Origin: Spirosoma fluviale
GTDB taxonomy: Bacteria > Bacteroidota > Bacteroidia > Cytophagales > Spirosomataceae
Length of the DNA stretch: 64,000 nucleotides
NCBI GenBank assembly: GCA_945906795.1
Contig: CAMDRO010000002.1
Span: forward strand, 48,295 to 112,294
Direction of reading: 5' to 3'
A model generated the notes under the pieces. It saw only the letters and a program-made list of their open reading frames with translations, made no database searches and was not told the DNA's origin. Positions 8,837 to 17,996 of this stretch are shown here, one piece after another. The translations under genes were made by a program, and so were the position numbers. Position 1 is the first letter of the stretch. Each line of letters starts with the position of its first letter.

Positions 8837-9295
8837 TTAGAAGCTTCTTACGGCCATAATATTGCATTTGAAATCTTTAAAATAACTGGATTGCATTCCC
8901 GTATTTAAATTGTGAGTCCATGCATTTCCTTTGTCAATTTCAGACGATGTCCAGTACCAATTTGATTTAAAAATTCCTGCATTACCCATTTTTTTAAAAT
9001 TTAATTTGGGATGAATAAGGTCAAATTCTTCTTTGGTCGGTAGTCGCCAATCATCAAATCCATTAGCATTTAAGTCATCACATTTTTTCTTGGCGTCGCT
9101 GAAATCTCCTTTGCCAACAAGCTCCACCGTGGCGATAAGCCCATGACCATTTTTTTCATAAATCAAGTATCCGCCTAATTTGATAGGGGGAGTTTTTTTT
9201 ATATTGTCCTGTCCAAACATGCTCGTCGCAACTAGCAAAAATGTAGCACAAATAATAAAATGGATGGTATTTTTAAGATATGATAGAACGGCCAT
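8837..9295 (-). CDS. Small exported DUF1566 (Lcl C-terminal-type) protein
   Basis: 152 residues: a membrane/signal segment (TIHFIICATFLLVATSMFG), then a DUF1566-like domain recognised by NGFDDWRLPTKEEFDLI and SNWYWTSSEIDKGNAW. The domain is related to C-type-lectin-like folds and occurs in secreted proteins; activity is unknown. On the minus strand TAAATTTG (9326-9319) matches the TAnnTTTG -7 box 24 bp before the ATG, though no clear -33 element is seen. First gene of a likely two-gene unit with the DUF1080 protein. Confidence 0.65.
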   Translation of the reverse strand: MAVLSYLKNTIHFIICATFLLVATSMFGQDNIKKTPPIKLGGYLIYEKNGHGLIATVELVGKGDFSDAKKKCDDLNANGFDDWRLPTKEEFDLIHPKLNFKKMGNAGIFKSNWYWTSSEIDKGNAWTHNLNTGMQSSYFKDFKCNIMAVRSF

Positions 9296-9442
9296 TTCTT
9301 GGTTTATTTATTAATTTTCAAATTTATAGAAAATTGTGGCATTTATTAATAATTAAATTCTTAAATAACCGTTTAATATCCGATTATATATTGAAATTTA
9401 TGTTGTATTATTGTATTAACCCTAATTATTCTATTGGTTTTA

Positions 9443-12349
9443 ATGAGAAATAGTATATCCTTTTTTCGATTACTTATATTTTTATTTTTTATTTCTTGTG
9501 GATCGGTTTTTGGTCAACAAACTCAAAGTTCTACCGATCATTTAATTCATTATCGGCAAGGTAAATCCTTTTTTGAAGCTAGAAATTATTTGGCTGCCCA
9601 AGAGGCATTTAGGACCTATCTGTATGGACTAACCGAAACGAATGCTGAAATGCTCAGTGAAAAAATATCAGCTGAATATCTATTGTGCATGTGTTCAATT
9701 TATTCTATGCGTCCAGAGGCTGAGGTTTTGGCCAATCGCTTTGTCGAAAATTATCCCAAAAATCCGTATTCAGCAGATCTCGTTCGTGATTTAGGAATCT
9801 ATTTTTACGAGGCGGGGGATTGGAAACGCGCTATCAAGTATTTGTCCAAAGCTTCATTGACCAACATAGAATTCAAGTTTAAACTGGCCGTGGCCTATTA
9901 CCAAATAGGTCAAAAAGACGAAGCGCATGGTATTTTTAATCAAATAAAGTCTGAACCGGAAGAAGAGTTTTCACAACCTGCTGCTTATTTTTCTGGCCTA
10001 ATAAATTTTAATAGCAAGCATTATGATTTGGCTATTGAAGATTTTAAATTCATTGAAGGGGAATCAATTTATGGCCTTGAAGCGCCACGATGGATTACAA
10101 GTGCCTTACTAAAACAAGAAAAGTTCACGGAGCTTTTAGCTTATGCAGGTCCTCTTTTGAAAAATTCAAATTCCAAAATTAAGCTCGATGACATTGGCTT
10201 GATGGTCGGTAATTTAAGGTTTCAGCGGGAAGACTTCCAAGAGGCTTATCAGGTATACCAACAATTATTCACGAGATATCCAGAGCGAATTACACGATTA
10301 TTGACCTTTAAAAAAGCATTTGCCTTATTTAAAATCAAGAACTACAAAGATGCCAAAAGTGAGTTTGAATCCATGGCCTTTGTCAAGGATTCATTAGGAC
10401 AGCATGTCGAATATAATAAAGGGTTGGTGTTGGAAGCTTTGGGTCAAAAGGATGTGGCGCTTAAGTCTTTTGATTTAGTTAAATCGGCCAACTTTGATCC
10501 AATGGTTTCCCAAGATGCCTATCTCAAGAAAATTGGTATTCTGAATGATCAAAAGAAATTTACCGCTGCATTAAGTGAGATTGATGAGTGCAACAAACGT
10601 TTTCCTAAAGGAAAAAATCTCAATGATTTGTTGAAGTTGAGGGTTTTTACGGTAAGCAATTGGGGTAATTTAGGTGCGATTGAGGCTTATTTGAAACAAT
10701 CAAAAGGTCAAAATGCAGATGTGCAAGCTATTTATCAGTCCTTGTTATATGAAAAGGCTAATCGAGCATATAAATCCAGTGATTTGACTGAAGCCTTGTC
10801 TGATTTCAAAAAATCGATGAGCTATCCGGTGAATTCCGAAATAGCTGCTTATGCTAAATACGGACAGGGAGAAATACTGTCTAAGACCAATCGGAATCCT
10901 GAAGCGGTTAAAGTATACATGAATTTATTATCAGATATTTCATCAAATGCCGACATGGATGGCCTTAAGCAGCGAGTTAGGTTAAGTTTAGCTCAGTCTT
11001 TTACCTATATGGCGATGTATGAAAAAGCCCAACAATATTTTGTGGAGTATGAAACCAACATCAAAGATTTAACGGCCAAATACAATACCTATTTAAATTT
11101 AGCTGAGGTATCTGTGGCCGCGGGTAAGTTAACCGAAGGAATTAAATATTTTGACTTAGCCAGCTCGATTTCACCTGAAAATAAATTTGAAATAATCATG
11201 CGTAAAGCTTCTATTTTGTATGATCTAAGAAAATACAAGGAGGCTTCAATAGAATACGAAAAGCTATTGAAAGTGGGTAAATCTGGAGAAGAGACAGATT
11301 TTAATACCTATCGCTATTATGATTGTCTTTTCAGATTGCAAACAAATGAGGCCTATGCTAAAGTTATTAAAGGTCTGTATGAGTTAGTTAATCAACCTAA
11401 TTTGGCACCGGCGCTTTTAATAAAATCATTAATGATTAAGGGGCAATCCTATGAAAATACTGGGCAGTTTTTTGCGGCTTCCGATGATTATAGGCGGATA
11501 GTGACTGAATTCCCTAAAGATCCATCCGCTAAAGATGCCATTGTCGGACTGCGGGAAATGTTAACCCGAACCAATCGTTCGCTTGAATTTATCGCAATTT
11601 CAGAAAAATTCGAATTAGCCAACCCAGAGGATGAAGACAATGCGGATAGGAGTTTTGAAAATGTTCGAATGAGTTTTATTTCAAAACGATACAAAGAAGT
11701 AACGCTTTTAGGTCAAAAATTTTTATTAAAATATCCAACATTCGAAAGTGTTGTTCAGGCCAATTATTATGTTGCAGAATCTCATTTCCAATTAAAAAAT
11801 TATTCTCAGTCGACGGATCTCTATAAAAAAGTATTTAGAAGTTCGGTTGATTCGCTTCATGCCTTATCGAGCACGGGCATTATGAAAGGATATTTGAAAA
11901 TGGGGTATTTAGACTCTGCGGCAAATCAATTTGGCCAATTGGCGACCAAAGATTCACTCGTTTTATCCACCTACACGGAGGAAATCGCAAAAGGTTATGA
12001 ATTGAAAGGGGACAAGCAAAAAGAAATACAATGGTTAAACGAAACGACAAAATTCGACTCATTTTCAAAAGGAGCTCAGGCCTCCTTGCGACTGGCGACC
12101 ATGATGTCGAATGATTCCAAATACAAGGAATCGAATGATTTTATTAAGTTAAACTTTGTGGATAAGGCCGGTCGTTTTTATGATGCGGAAGCCTCAATTG
12201 TAGGGAAAGCATTTTTATTATTGGCAGATAATTTTGCCAATTTGAAAAATGTTCCACAAAGTAAAGCTATTTTATCTAGTTTAATTGAAAGTTCGAGCGA
12301 TGCTGACGTTAAAAAGTTAGCCAAAGTTAAATTACAAGCATTAAAATAA
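9443..12349 (+). CDS. Large periplasmic TPR-repeat protein
   Basis: 968 residues from the ATG at 9443 (the track's TTG at 9434 adds three). A signal peptide (ISFFRLLIFLFFISCGSVFG) is followed almost entirely by tetratricopeptide-type helical repeats, for example GKSFFEARNYLAAQEAF, YNKGLVLEALGQKDVALKSF, GQSYENTGQFFAASDDYRRI and YYVAESHFQLKNYSQSTDLY. Such solenoids scaffold protein assembly. The next gene begins 2 bp after its stop and encodes an outer-membrane barrel, so the two are likely partners at the inner face of the outer membrane. The SC-GSV context could also be a weak lipobox. The 147-bp region upstream is AT-rich with no clear promoter. No named family recognised. Confidence 0.75.
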   Translation: MRNSISFFRLLIFLFFISCGSVFGQQTQSSTDHLIHYRQGKSFFEARNYLAAQEAFRTYLYGLTETNAEMLSEKISAEYLLCMCSIYSMRPEAEVLANRFVENYPKNPYSADLVRDLGIYFYEAGDWKRAIKYLSKASLTNIEFKFKLAVAYYQIGQKDEAHGIFNQIKSEPEEEFSQPAAYFSGLINFNSKHYDLAIEDFKFIEGESIYGLEAPRWITSALLKQEKFTELLAYAGPLLKNSNSKIKLDDIGLMVGNLRFQREDFQEAYQVYQQLFTRYPERITRLLTFKKAFALFKIKNYKDAKSEFESMAFVKDSLGQHVEYNKGLVLEALGQKDVALKSFDLVKSANFDPMVSQDAYLKKIGILNDQKKFTAALSEIDECNKRFPKGKNLNDLLKLRVFTVSNWGNLGAIEAYLKQSKGQNADVQAIYQSLLYEKANRAYKSSDLTEALSDFKKSMSYPVNSEIAAYAKYGQGEILSKTNRNPEAVKVYMNLLSDISSNADMDGLKQRVRLSLAQSFTYMAMYEKAQQYFVEYETNIKDLTAKYNTYLNLAEVSVAAGKLTEGIKYFDLASSISPENKFEIIMRKASILYDLRKYKEASIEYEKLLKVGKSGEETDFNTYRYYDCLFRLQTNEAYAKVIKGLYELVNQPNLAPALLIKSLMIKGQSYENTGQFFAASDDYRRIVTEFPKDPSAKDAIVGLREMLTRTNRSLEFIAISEKFELANPEDEDNADRSFENVRMSFISKRYKEVTLLGQKFLLKYPTFESVVQANYYVAESHFQLKNYSQSTDLYKKVFRSSVDSLHALSSTGIMKGYLKMGYLDSAANQFGQLATKDSLVLSTYTEEIAKGYELKGDKQKEIQWLNETTKFDSFSKGAQASLRLATMMSNDSKYKESNDFIKLNFVDKAGRFYDAEASIVGKAFLLLADNFANLKNVPQSKAILSSLIESSSDADVKKLAKVKLQALK

Positions 12350-12351
12350 GT

Positions 12352-14055
12352 ATGTCATCAATGAAAACACACGTGGTTAATGGCAATAGGATACTTCTGA
12401 CTCATTTTTTGTGGCTTGTTGGCTTGCTTGCTACTCCTACCTTATGGGCGCAAAAAGGTACGATTGATCGGAGTATAATAACCACGTTTGGAGGAGCAAA
12501 AAAGACGATTGATTTAAAGGTTTCAGATCGTAAATTTGAAGAATTGCCTTCCTTTAAAATAGAATCACCATCCGTTATATTAAAAATGGATTCAAGGGAT
12601 TGGCCCTTAGATTCGTTGGCTAAGTTTATGGAACCTGAAGCTTTGAAATTACAAGTTAATGGTTCAAAACTAGCTATTATAACCGTTAAAAACACTAATA
12701 TTGCCAAATTTGGAATTGGAAATTATGGCCGAACTTTATTTAATTTTAATACAGGTTATGCGCCGAGTGAGAATAAGTTTTTAGGTTTATATGTTAATCA
12801 TGATGCCAATCAATCAGGCTCTGTGTTAAATGAATTTTCTGGAAGAAGTGAGAATGAATTTCGTTTCTCGAGTCGGAGTTTTGGTAAGAAAGTTTTTTGG
12901 GATAGTCGAGTTTCGTATAAAGAAAACACCTCTGCTTTTTATGGAATGGCAGAAATCCCCAAGTATTATACGATACGGGATATAGAGCTTGTCAATAATC
13001 GCTTTCTAGTTTCAGGTAATTTTAGTAATTCGGACAAGGAGGGTAAATCTGATTATTCAGGTGCTACATCCTTTAATTATTTCTCAAACCAACGAAATGA
13101 GACGGAATGGGTTTCTCAATCCAAATTTCAATATTCAAGCGATTTTAGTTCTACTTTAACAGGCCAACTAGATGCAGATTTTATCTTATCGGAACTCAAG
13201 CAGGGCATAAATCTCAGTAGACAATTTTATCGATTAAAGCCTAAAATTCAGTTTTCTGGTGCTCGGATCGCTTTGCAGGTCGGTTTAAATATCATTAATT
13301 CGAGTGATGGGATAGCGACTAAATCACAAGGAAGCGTTTTTCCTCAAATTTCTATTGACTATGCCCCTTCTGATATTTTTCATTTGTTTGGTGGGGTAGG
13401 AGGCGATGTGCAGTTTAATTCGTTGGCCAACTTCTCAGCAGAATTGCCTTGGCTTGGAGCCAAAACCCAGATTAAAAATACAAGTCAAGTTGGAAATGTG
13501 TATGGAGGAATCAAAGGGACTACAGAAAAATATGTCGATTTTGAGCTTAAGTATGCTTATTCTGAATATGCTGATCTTCCATTTTTTGTTAATTCAACGG
13601 CACAGAATGGGGCTTTTGAATTGATTTATATGGGGGATGAGAAGAAGGTGAAAGTAGTCAATTTAACGGGTCACTTTAATTTTAAGATGGCTGAGGGAAT
13701 TACGACGGGAATAAAATTTGACGCGGCGTCGTACGATAATCTAATCATTGACAAACCGTTTCATCGACCTAATTTGATGGCTTCTTGGACCAACTCGATT
13801 CGACTATCGGACAAACTTTTATTGTCACCCGATGTATATATCATTAAAGGCTTATTTGCCCGTGATGCAAAAACTCAAAAGGCTGTAGAATTAGAGGACA
13901 TCATGGACTTAAATGTTAAGTTGCACTATCAATTCAACCCCAACACGAGTTTTCACATTCAGGGAAATAATTTGACTGGCAAAGCGTATCAACGCTATAT
14001 GAATTATGCGGTTCAAGGACTTAATTTTAATGCCGGGTTTGGCTATTCCTTTTAA
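12352..14055 (+). CDS. Outer-membrane beta-barrel related to TonB receptors but lacking a plug
   Basis: 567 residues; the start could also be the second Met (12361). A signal peptide (FLWLVGLLATPTLWAQ) and a short N-terminal region (~30-120) precede alternating amphipathic strands. The C-terminal end (HIQGNNLTGKAYQRYMNYAVQG...GFGYSF) closely resembles the last strands of TonB-dependent receptors, including the terminal Phe used by the Bam machinery. The ~120-residue plug domain and TonB box expected in a receptor are not visible, and the protein is much shorter than the 700-1000 residues of true receptors. Translationally linked to the TPR gene upstream. Role unknown; a secretion or assembly partner is an inference. 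Confidence 0.65.
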   Translation: MSSMKTHVVNGNRILLTHFLWLVGLLATPTLWAQKGTIDRSIITTFGGAKKTIDLKVSDRKFEELPSFKIESPSVILKMDSRDWPLDSLAKFMEPEALKLQVNGSKLAIITVKNTNIAKFGIGNYGRTLFNFNTGYAPSENKFLGLYVNHDANQSGSVLNEFSGRSENEFRFSSRSFGKKVFWDSRVSYKENTSAFYGMAEIPKYYTIRDIELVNNRFLVSGNFSNSDKEGKSDYSGATSFNYFSNQRNETEWVSQSKFQYSSDFSSTLTGQLDADFILSELKQGINLSRQFYRLKPKIQFSGARIALQVGLNIINSSDGIATKSQGSVFPQISIDYAPSDIFHLFGGVGGDVQFNSLANFSAELPWLGAKTQIKNTSQVGNVYGGIKGTTEKYVDFELKYAYSEYADLPFFVNSTAQNGAFELIYMGDEKKVKVVNLTGHFNFKMAEGITTGIKFDAASYDNLIIDKPFHRPNLMASWTNSIRLSDKLLLSPDVYIIKGLFARDAKTQKAVELEDIMDLNVKLHYQFNPNTSFHIQGNNLTGKAYQRYMNYAVQGLNFNAGFGYSF

Positions 14056-14136
14056 TAATTGATTTTTGTCAGGTAACTAGTTTCGAAAACCTGTATCTTT
14101 TTCTTTTGATTATTTTTGTTTTTAAATCATTCAAAT

Positions 14137-14808
14137 ATGTTTCAAAGGTCATTCTTGTTTATTTTAATTGTATTCTCAATTGCCTGTTCACAGGAAAAAA
14201 AGCAAATCCAAGCCTTGGGTAGTTTAAATGAAGTGCTTGATTGTCAGACTTTAGATGGCTTACATTTGAAATATGGAGCGGAAAATGTCATCAATGATAC
14301 TTCTTGGGTGATTGGGGATGATACCTTGAGGGGCAGTATTATTTTCCCTAATTCGACTAAACAAGCGTTTGTGTATTTTCATGATGCGAACATTGTAGAT
14401 GTGACGATTAAAGGAGAGAGTTCTGATTGGAAAACAAATTCAGGTCTTTACTTGGGCATGACATTGACTGAAGTCCAAGCAGTAAACGCGAAAAACTTTA
14501 CCATGTCTGGTTTTAATTGGTCTCATGGAGGCTCAGTAGTAAGTTGGGAAGGGGGGAAATTAACAGGAGATTCGACTCTGAGCCATTTGGCAGTATTTTC
14601 TGATGTTTCAAATGAACATGAAGGCCTTTCGGATGAAGCATATCAAATGATTTCTGGAGAAGTTGAGTTCGATGTGAGGCATCCTGATATTCAAAAACTA
14701 AATCCTAAACTAGATTTAATATCCATTGTCATCCCCAAAATCCCTTCAAAATCAGAAGGAAAGAAAATAGGCAGCCGTATTCAGAAAAGCCAAGTCCCTA
14801 AAAATTAG
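14137..14808 (+). CDS. Predicted lipoprotein, family unknown
   Basis: 223 residues from the ATG at 14137; the track's TTG start at 14116 lies at a -7-like TATTTTTG (14111-14118), so the shorter start is preferred. The N-terminus FLFILIVFSIACSQEKK carries a lipobox (S-I-A-C), predicting lipid anchoring after cleavage at Cys. The mature part contains WVIGDDTLRGSIIF and YLGMTLTEVQAVNAKNF, the latter resembling a small conserved turn in periplasmic proteins, but I do not recognise the family. It lies 81 bp after the barrel gene, possibly with its own promoter, and overlaps the convergent dehydrogenase gene by 11 bp. Confidence 0.6.
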   Translation: MFQRSFLFILIVFSIACSQEKKQIQALGSLNEVLDCQTLDGLHLKYGAENVINDTSWVIGDDTLRGSIIFPNSTKQAFVYFHDANIVDVTIKGESSDWKTNSGLYLGMTLTEVQAVNAKNFTMSGFNWSHGGSVVSWEGGKLTGDSTLSHLAVFSDVSNEHEGLSDEAYQMISGEVEFDVRHPDIQKLNPKLDLISIVIPKIPSKSEGKKIGSRIQKSQVPKN

Positions 14809-15754
14809 GGTTGACGCAGTTGACTTTAGTGCTTTTTAGATACATCGACAATGTATTCTCTAGTGAAGTGACAATCCTTTTTCTTGCTTCCAAGCTAATC
14901 CAAGCAATGTGAGGAGTGATGACGGCATTTGGAATTCCAATGAGTGGGTGGTCAGCTGCCGGTGGTTCTACCTCTAACACGTCCAGGAGCGCCGCGCTTA
15001 TTTGGCCTGAGACCAAAGCTGATTTTAAATCGAACGAATGAATTAATCCCCCTCTCGAAGTATTAATTAAAATTGCACTGTTTTTCATAAGGGAAAGAAA
15101 TTCACGATTGATCATTTTATCCGTCTGTACCGTGAGGGGGCAATGTAAACTAACGACATCTGACGCTGATGCTAATTCATTTATGCTGACAAATTTGCGA
15201 TTGACTAGGTTTAAATCTTTCGTATGATGATAAATCACTTGCATGCCTAAGCTTTCAGCCATGCCGGCAAATGCCTGTCCTATGTTGCCCATTCCAACAA
15301 TCCCTACAATTTTCCCATGCCATTCGCGAATGGGACTAAGGGTATAGGAAAAATCTTGATTGTTACTCCATTCTCCTCTTTTGACCGATTTTTCATGTAA
15401 ATCTACCTGATTACTGTAATTCAGCAACATCGCTAAGGCATGTTGGGCTACCGAAAACGTTCCATAATTGGGGACATTGGAAACTTGAATTCCTTTTTTC
15501 GTACATGCCTGAACGTCCACGATATTATATCCAGTGGCTGAAACCAAAATCAGTTTCAGGTTTGGAAATAAAGATAGATCATCGGCGCCAATGGGACATT
15601 TATTAGTTGAAATTACCTCGATGGATTGGTCTACTTTTTTTAATTCTTCTCGAGAAGTACGATCTCGAAAAATTACTTCACCGTATTTTTCAAAAATTGA
15701 CCTGTCTAAATCCTTTTGAAACAGGGTAAACCCATCTAAAAATAAAATTTTCAT
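14798..15754 (-). CDS. D-isomer-specific 2-hydroxyacid dehydrogenase
   Basis: 318 residues. The NAD-binding Rossmann motif is GIVGMGNIGQAFAGM near residue 149, and the catalytic Arg (NTSRGGLIH), Glu (DVLEVEPP) and His (TPHIAW) are all present. The family reduces 2-keto acids to D-2-hydroxyacids; the best match by feel is hydroxypyruvate/glyoxylate reductase (glycerate dehydrogenase). Last gene of a minus-strand operon: its ATG overlaps the stop of the mazG-like gene by 4 bp (ATGA). A second member of the family lies at 52006 in a different context. Confidence 0.85.
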   Translation of the reverse strand: MKILFLDGFTLFQKDLDRSIFEKYGEVIFRDRTSREELKKVDQSIEVISTNKCPIGADDLSLFPNLKLILVSATGYNIVDVQACTKKGIQVSNVPNYGTFSVAQHALAMLLNYSNQVDLHEKSVKRGEWSNNQDFSYTLSPIREWHGKIVGIVGMGNIGQAFAGMAESLGMQVIYHHTKDLNLVNRKFVSINELASASDVVSLHCPLTVQTDKMINREFLSLMKNSAILINTSRGGLIHSFDLKSALVSGQISAALLDVLEVEPPAADHPLIGIPNAVITPHIAWISLEARKRIVTSLENTLSMYLKSTKVNCVNPNF

Positions 15755-16080
15755 GATTTTAGTTTTGGGTTATTCTGATGTCTTTCCTGATCTCTTTCGG
15801 TTTTTTTCAATAGACTTTTAGTGAATGCCTCTTGTAAATCAACTCCCGTTTGGTTGGCCAAACAGATCAGCACAAACAAAACATCCGCCATTTCTTCCCC
15901 TAAATCTTTGTTTTTGTCGGACTCTTTTTCTGATTGTTCCCCATATCTTCTGGCAATAATGCGGGCCACTTCACCCACCTCTTCTGTCAGCATGGCCATG
16001 TTGGTGAGCTCGTTAAAATATCGAACACCCACTTCTTTGATCCATTTATCGACTAATTCTTGTGATTCTTGTAGGGTCAT
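15751..16080 (-). CDS. MazG-like nucleotide pyrophosphohydrolase
   Basis: 109 residues, the size of a single-domain MazG-like all-alpha NTP pyrophosphatase. The metal-binding acids are visible as LTEEVGEVARII near residue 31 and LGEEMADVLFVLICLA near 61. These enzymes hydrolyse non-canonical or excess nucleoside triphosphates to monophosphates. Its start overlaps the dtd stop by one base (TAATG), and its stop overlaps the dehydrogenase start by four bases, so expression is translationally coupled. With dtd it forms a small quality-control pair. Confidence 0.85.
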   Translation of the reverse strand: MTLQESQELVDKWIKEVGVRYFNELTNMAMLTEEVGEVARIIARRYGEQSEKESDKNKDLGEEMADVLFVLICLANQTGVDLQEAFTKSLLKKTERDQERHQNNPKLKS

Positions 16081-16532
16081 TAGCTTGGATTTTTTGAGTC
16101 GATCATGATGGTTACAGGTCCATCATTAATCAATGAAACTTGCATATCTGCGCCAAAAACTCCTGTTTGAATAGGTTTAGCGAGTTTAAACGTTAATTGT
16201 TTTTTCATTTCCTCATAAAGGGGCATCGCATTTTCTGGTCGAGCCGCCTCAATGAAACTAGGCCGATTTCCTTTTTTGGTCGATGCGATTAAGGTAAATT
16301 GGCTGACCAATAAAATGTCGCCATCAACTTGGGACAGGTCTAAATTCATTTTTCCTTCTTCATCTGAAAAAATACGCAAGTCAGAAATTTTACTGGATAA
16401 ATAGTTGACATCTTCGATGGTATCTGATTCATGTATACCCAAAAGGACCACAAAACCTTTATCTATTTTGGCATGTAATTGACCGTTGACATGAAGCTGA
16501 GCCTCTGAAACCCGTTGGACTACCGCGATCAT
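16080..16532 (-). CDS. dtd: D-aminoacyl-tRNA deacylase
   Basis: 150 residues, normal family length. Family signatures are MIAVVQRVSEAQLHV at the start, LLVSQFTLIAST with the conserved SQFTL, and the C-terminal NDGPVT that forms the cross-subunit Gly-Pro motif. It hydrolyses D-amino acids (and glycine mischarged on tRNA-Ala) from tRNA in the cytoplasm. Three bases separate it from mgtE upstream, and it overlaps the mazG-like gene downstream by one base. Confidence 0.95.
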   Translation of the reverse strand: MIAVVQRVSEAQLHVNGQLHAKIDKGFVVLLGIHESDTIEDVNYLSSKISDLRIFSDEEGKMNLDLSQVDGDILLVSQFTLIASTKKGNRPSFIEAARPENAMPLYEEMKKQLTFKLAKPIQTGVFGADMQVSLINDGPVTIMIDSKNPS

Positions 16533-16535
16533 CCC

Positions 16536-17912
16536 CTACAATAATAAATAGACAATCATAAAATAGACCCCATACCCTAATATATCATTGGTCGTGGTGA
16601 TAAATGGGCCACTCGCCACGGCAGGATTAATTTTCAATTGGTTTAAAATCAAAGGAGTGATGGTTCCCATCAATGAGGCTAGCATAACTACGGCAAAGAG
16701 TGAAATCGACACGGTTGTTGACAACATAATTTCGCCTGAATCAACAAGTAAGGAACATCCAAAAGCAAAAATGGCAGCAATGGTGGCATTGATGAAAGCC
16801 ACGATTAAAACTTTTTGAAGTCGTTTCCAAAGGGTGGTATCGAGACCACTTTTGTCGGCCAAACTTTGAACGATTAAAGAAGAAGATTGAATCCCCACAT
16901 TACCTCCCGTTGAGCCAATTAAAGGGATAAATGCGGAAATGGCTGGTAAAAGGGCTATGGTATCGTCGAATCGATCGATGATTTTGGCGGCTAGAAAACT
17001 GCCGACCATACCGCCAATTAACCAAGGTAGACGGGAACGAACTAAAAGCCAAATGGAGTCATCTTCTTCCACGTCCTCGGAGATACCGGCCATGACTTGA
17101 ATATCCTCTTGGGCTGATTCAGTGATAAAATCGACCACATCGTCAATGGTAATTCGGCCTAATAAACGACCTTGAATGTTGATCACAGGAATCGCTTCAA
17201 GGTCATATTTTTGCATAATGTCGGCTACTTCTTCCCCGGCCACGTAGGTTTGAACGGACACTATTTCATCGTCTTCGTATACATCTTGAATTTTAGACCC
17301 TCGTTTGGCTAAAATTATTTTCTTTAAAGAAACGGTTCCTAGCAATTTGCCATCGTCATCTACCACATAAACGGAATATACTTTCTCCACATCTTCGGCT
17401 TGTCGGCGAATTTCCTCCACACATTCAGTAACCGTTTGCTTGACATTTATTTTGATTAATTCCTTTTGCATTAATCCCCCAGCACAATCCTCATCATAAT
17501 GCATGAGGTCAATAATGAACCTGGCTTGCTCGCGATCTTTTAAAAGCGCGATCACTTCTTCTCGCACGCGAACGGGTTGCTCGTTTAAAATATCAACCGC
17601 ATCATCTGAATCGATGACGTCGATATATTCGGCTATTTCATTTGACGTGAAATTTTTTAAAAACTTTTTACGGTCATCCGCGTCGATGGTTGAGATAATC
17701 TCAGCGGCAATTTTAGTATCTAAAAGGAGTACGATATATTTAGCTTCTGCCCCCGTTAATTCAATTAAGATATTGGTGATATCAGCCGGAAAAAGTTCGT
17801 CTGTTTTTTGAATAATTTCTTCTGTCGCCTGATTTTGGATCAACAAGCGAACCTCTTCTAAATACTCTTTTGTGAGTTCAAACGGAAGGTGTTGTGTGTT
17901 TACTACTTCCAT
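16536..17912 (-). CDS. mgtE: Magnesium transporter MgtE
   Basis: 458 residues with full MgtE architecture: superhelical N domain (~1-135), tandem CBS domains (~140-265, including KVYSVYVVDDDGKLLG and DLEAIPVINIQGRLLG), a linker helix, and five membrane helices (~290-458). The channel signature IPLIGSTGGNVGIQ and the C-terminal TTTNDILGYGVYF with the ion-selecting Asp are present. It conducts Mg2+ into the cell and is gated by Mg2+ binding between the CBS and N domains. The 84-bp gap upstream is too short for an M-box riboswitch, so control is probably by protein gating. Confidence 0.95.
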   Translation of the reverse strand: MEVVNTQHLPFELTKEYLEEVRLLIQNQATEEIIQKTDELFPADITNILIELTGAEAKYIVLLLDTKIAAEIISTIDADDRKKFLKNFTSNEIAEYIDVIDSDDAVDILNEQPVRVREEVIALLKDREQARFIIDLMHYDEDCAGGLMQKELIKINVKQTVTECVEEIRRQAEDVEKVYSVYVVDDDGKLLGTVSLKKIILAKRGSKIQDVYEDDEIVSVQTYVAGEEVADIMQKYDLEAIPVINIQGRLLGRITIDDVVDFITESAQEDIQVMAGISEDVEEDDSIWLLVRSRLPWLIGGMVGSFLAAKIIDRFDDTIALLPAISAFIPLIGSTGGNVGIQSSSLIVQSLADKSGLDTTLWKRLQKVLIVAFINATIAAIFAFGCSLLVDSGEIMLSTTVSISLFAVVMLASLMGTITPLILNQLKINPAVASGPFITTTNDILGYGVYFMIVYLLL

Positions 17913-17996
17913 GATTTGAGGTTAAGAAAATGAATAATCTACAAATTTATAAAATATTGGCTTAAATCAGGCAATTTGAAAGGAAGATATCGTGAA

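Noticed and set aside
14116-14136. TTG start of the lipoprotein at 14116
   Set aside because: It overlaps a -7-like TATTTTTG, and the ATG at 14137 gives a normal lipoprotein leader.
17913-17996. Magnesium riboswitch before mgtE
   Set aside because: Only 84 bp, AT-rich, no multi-helix layout.
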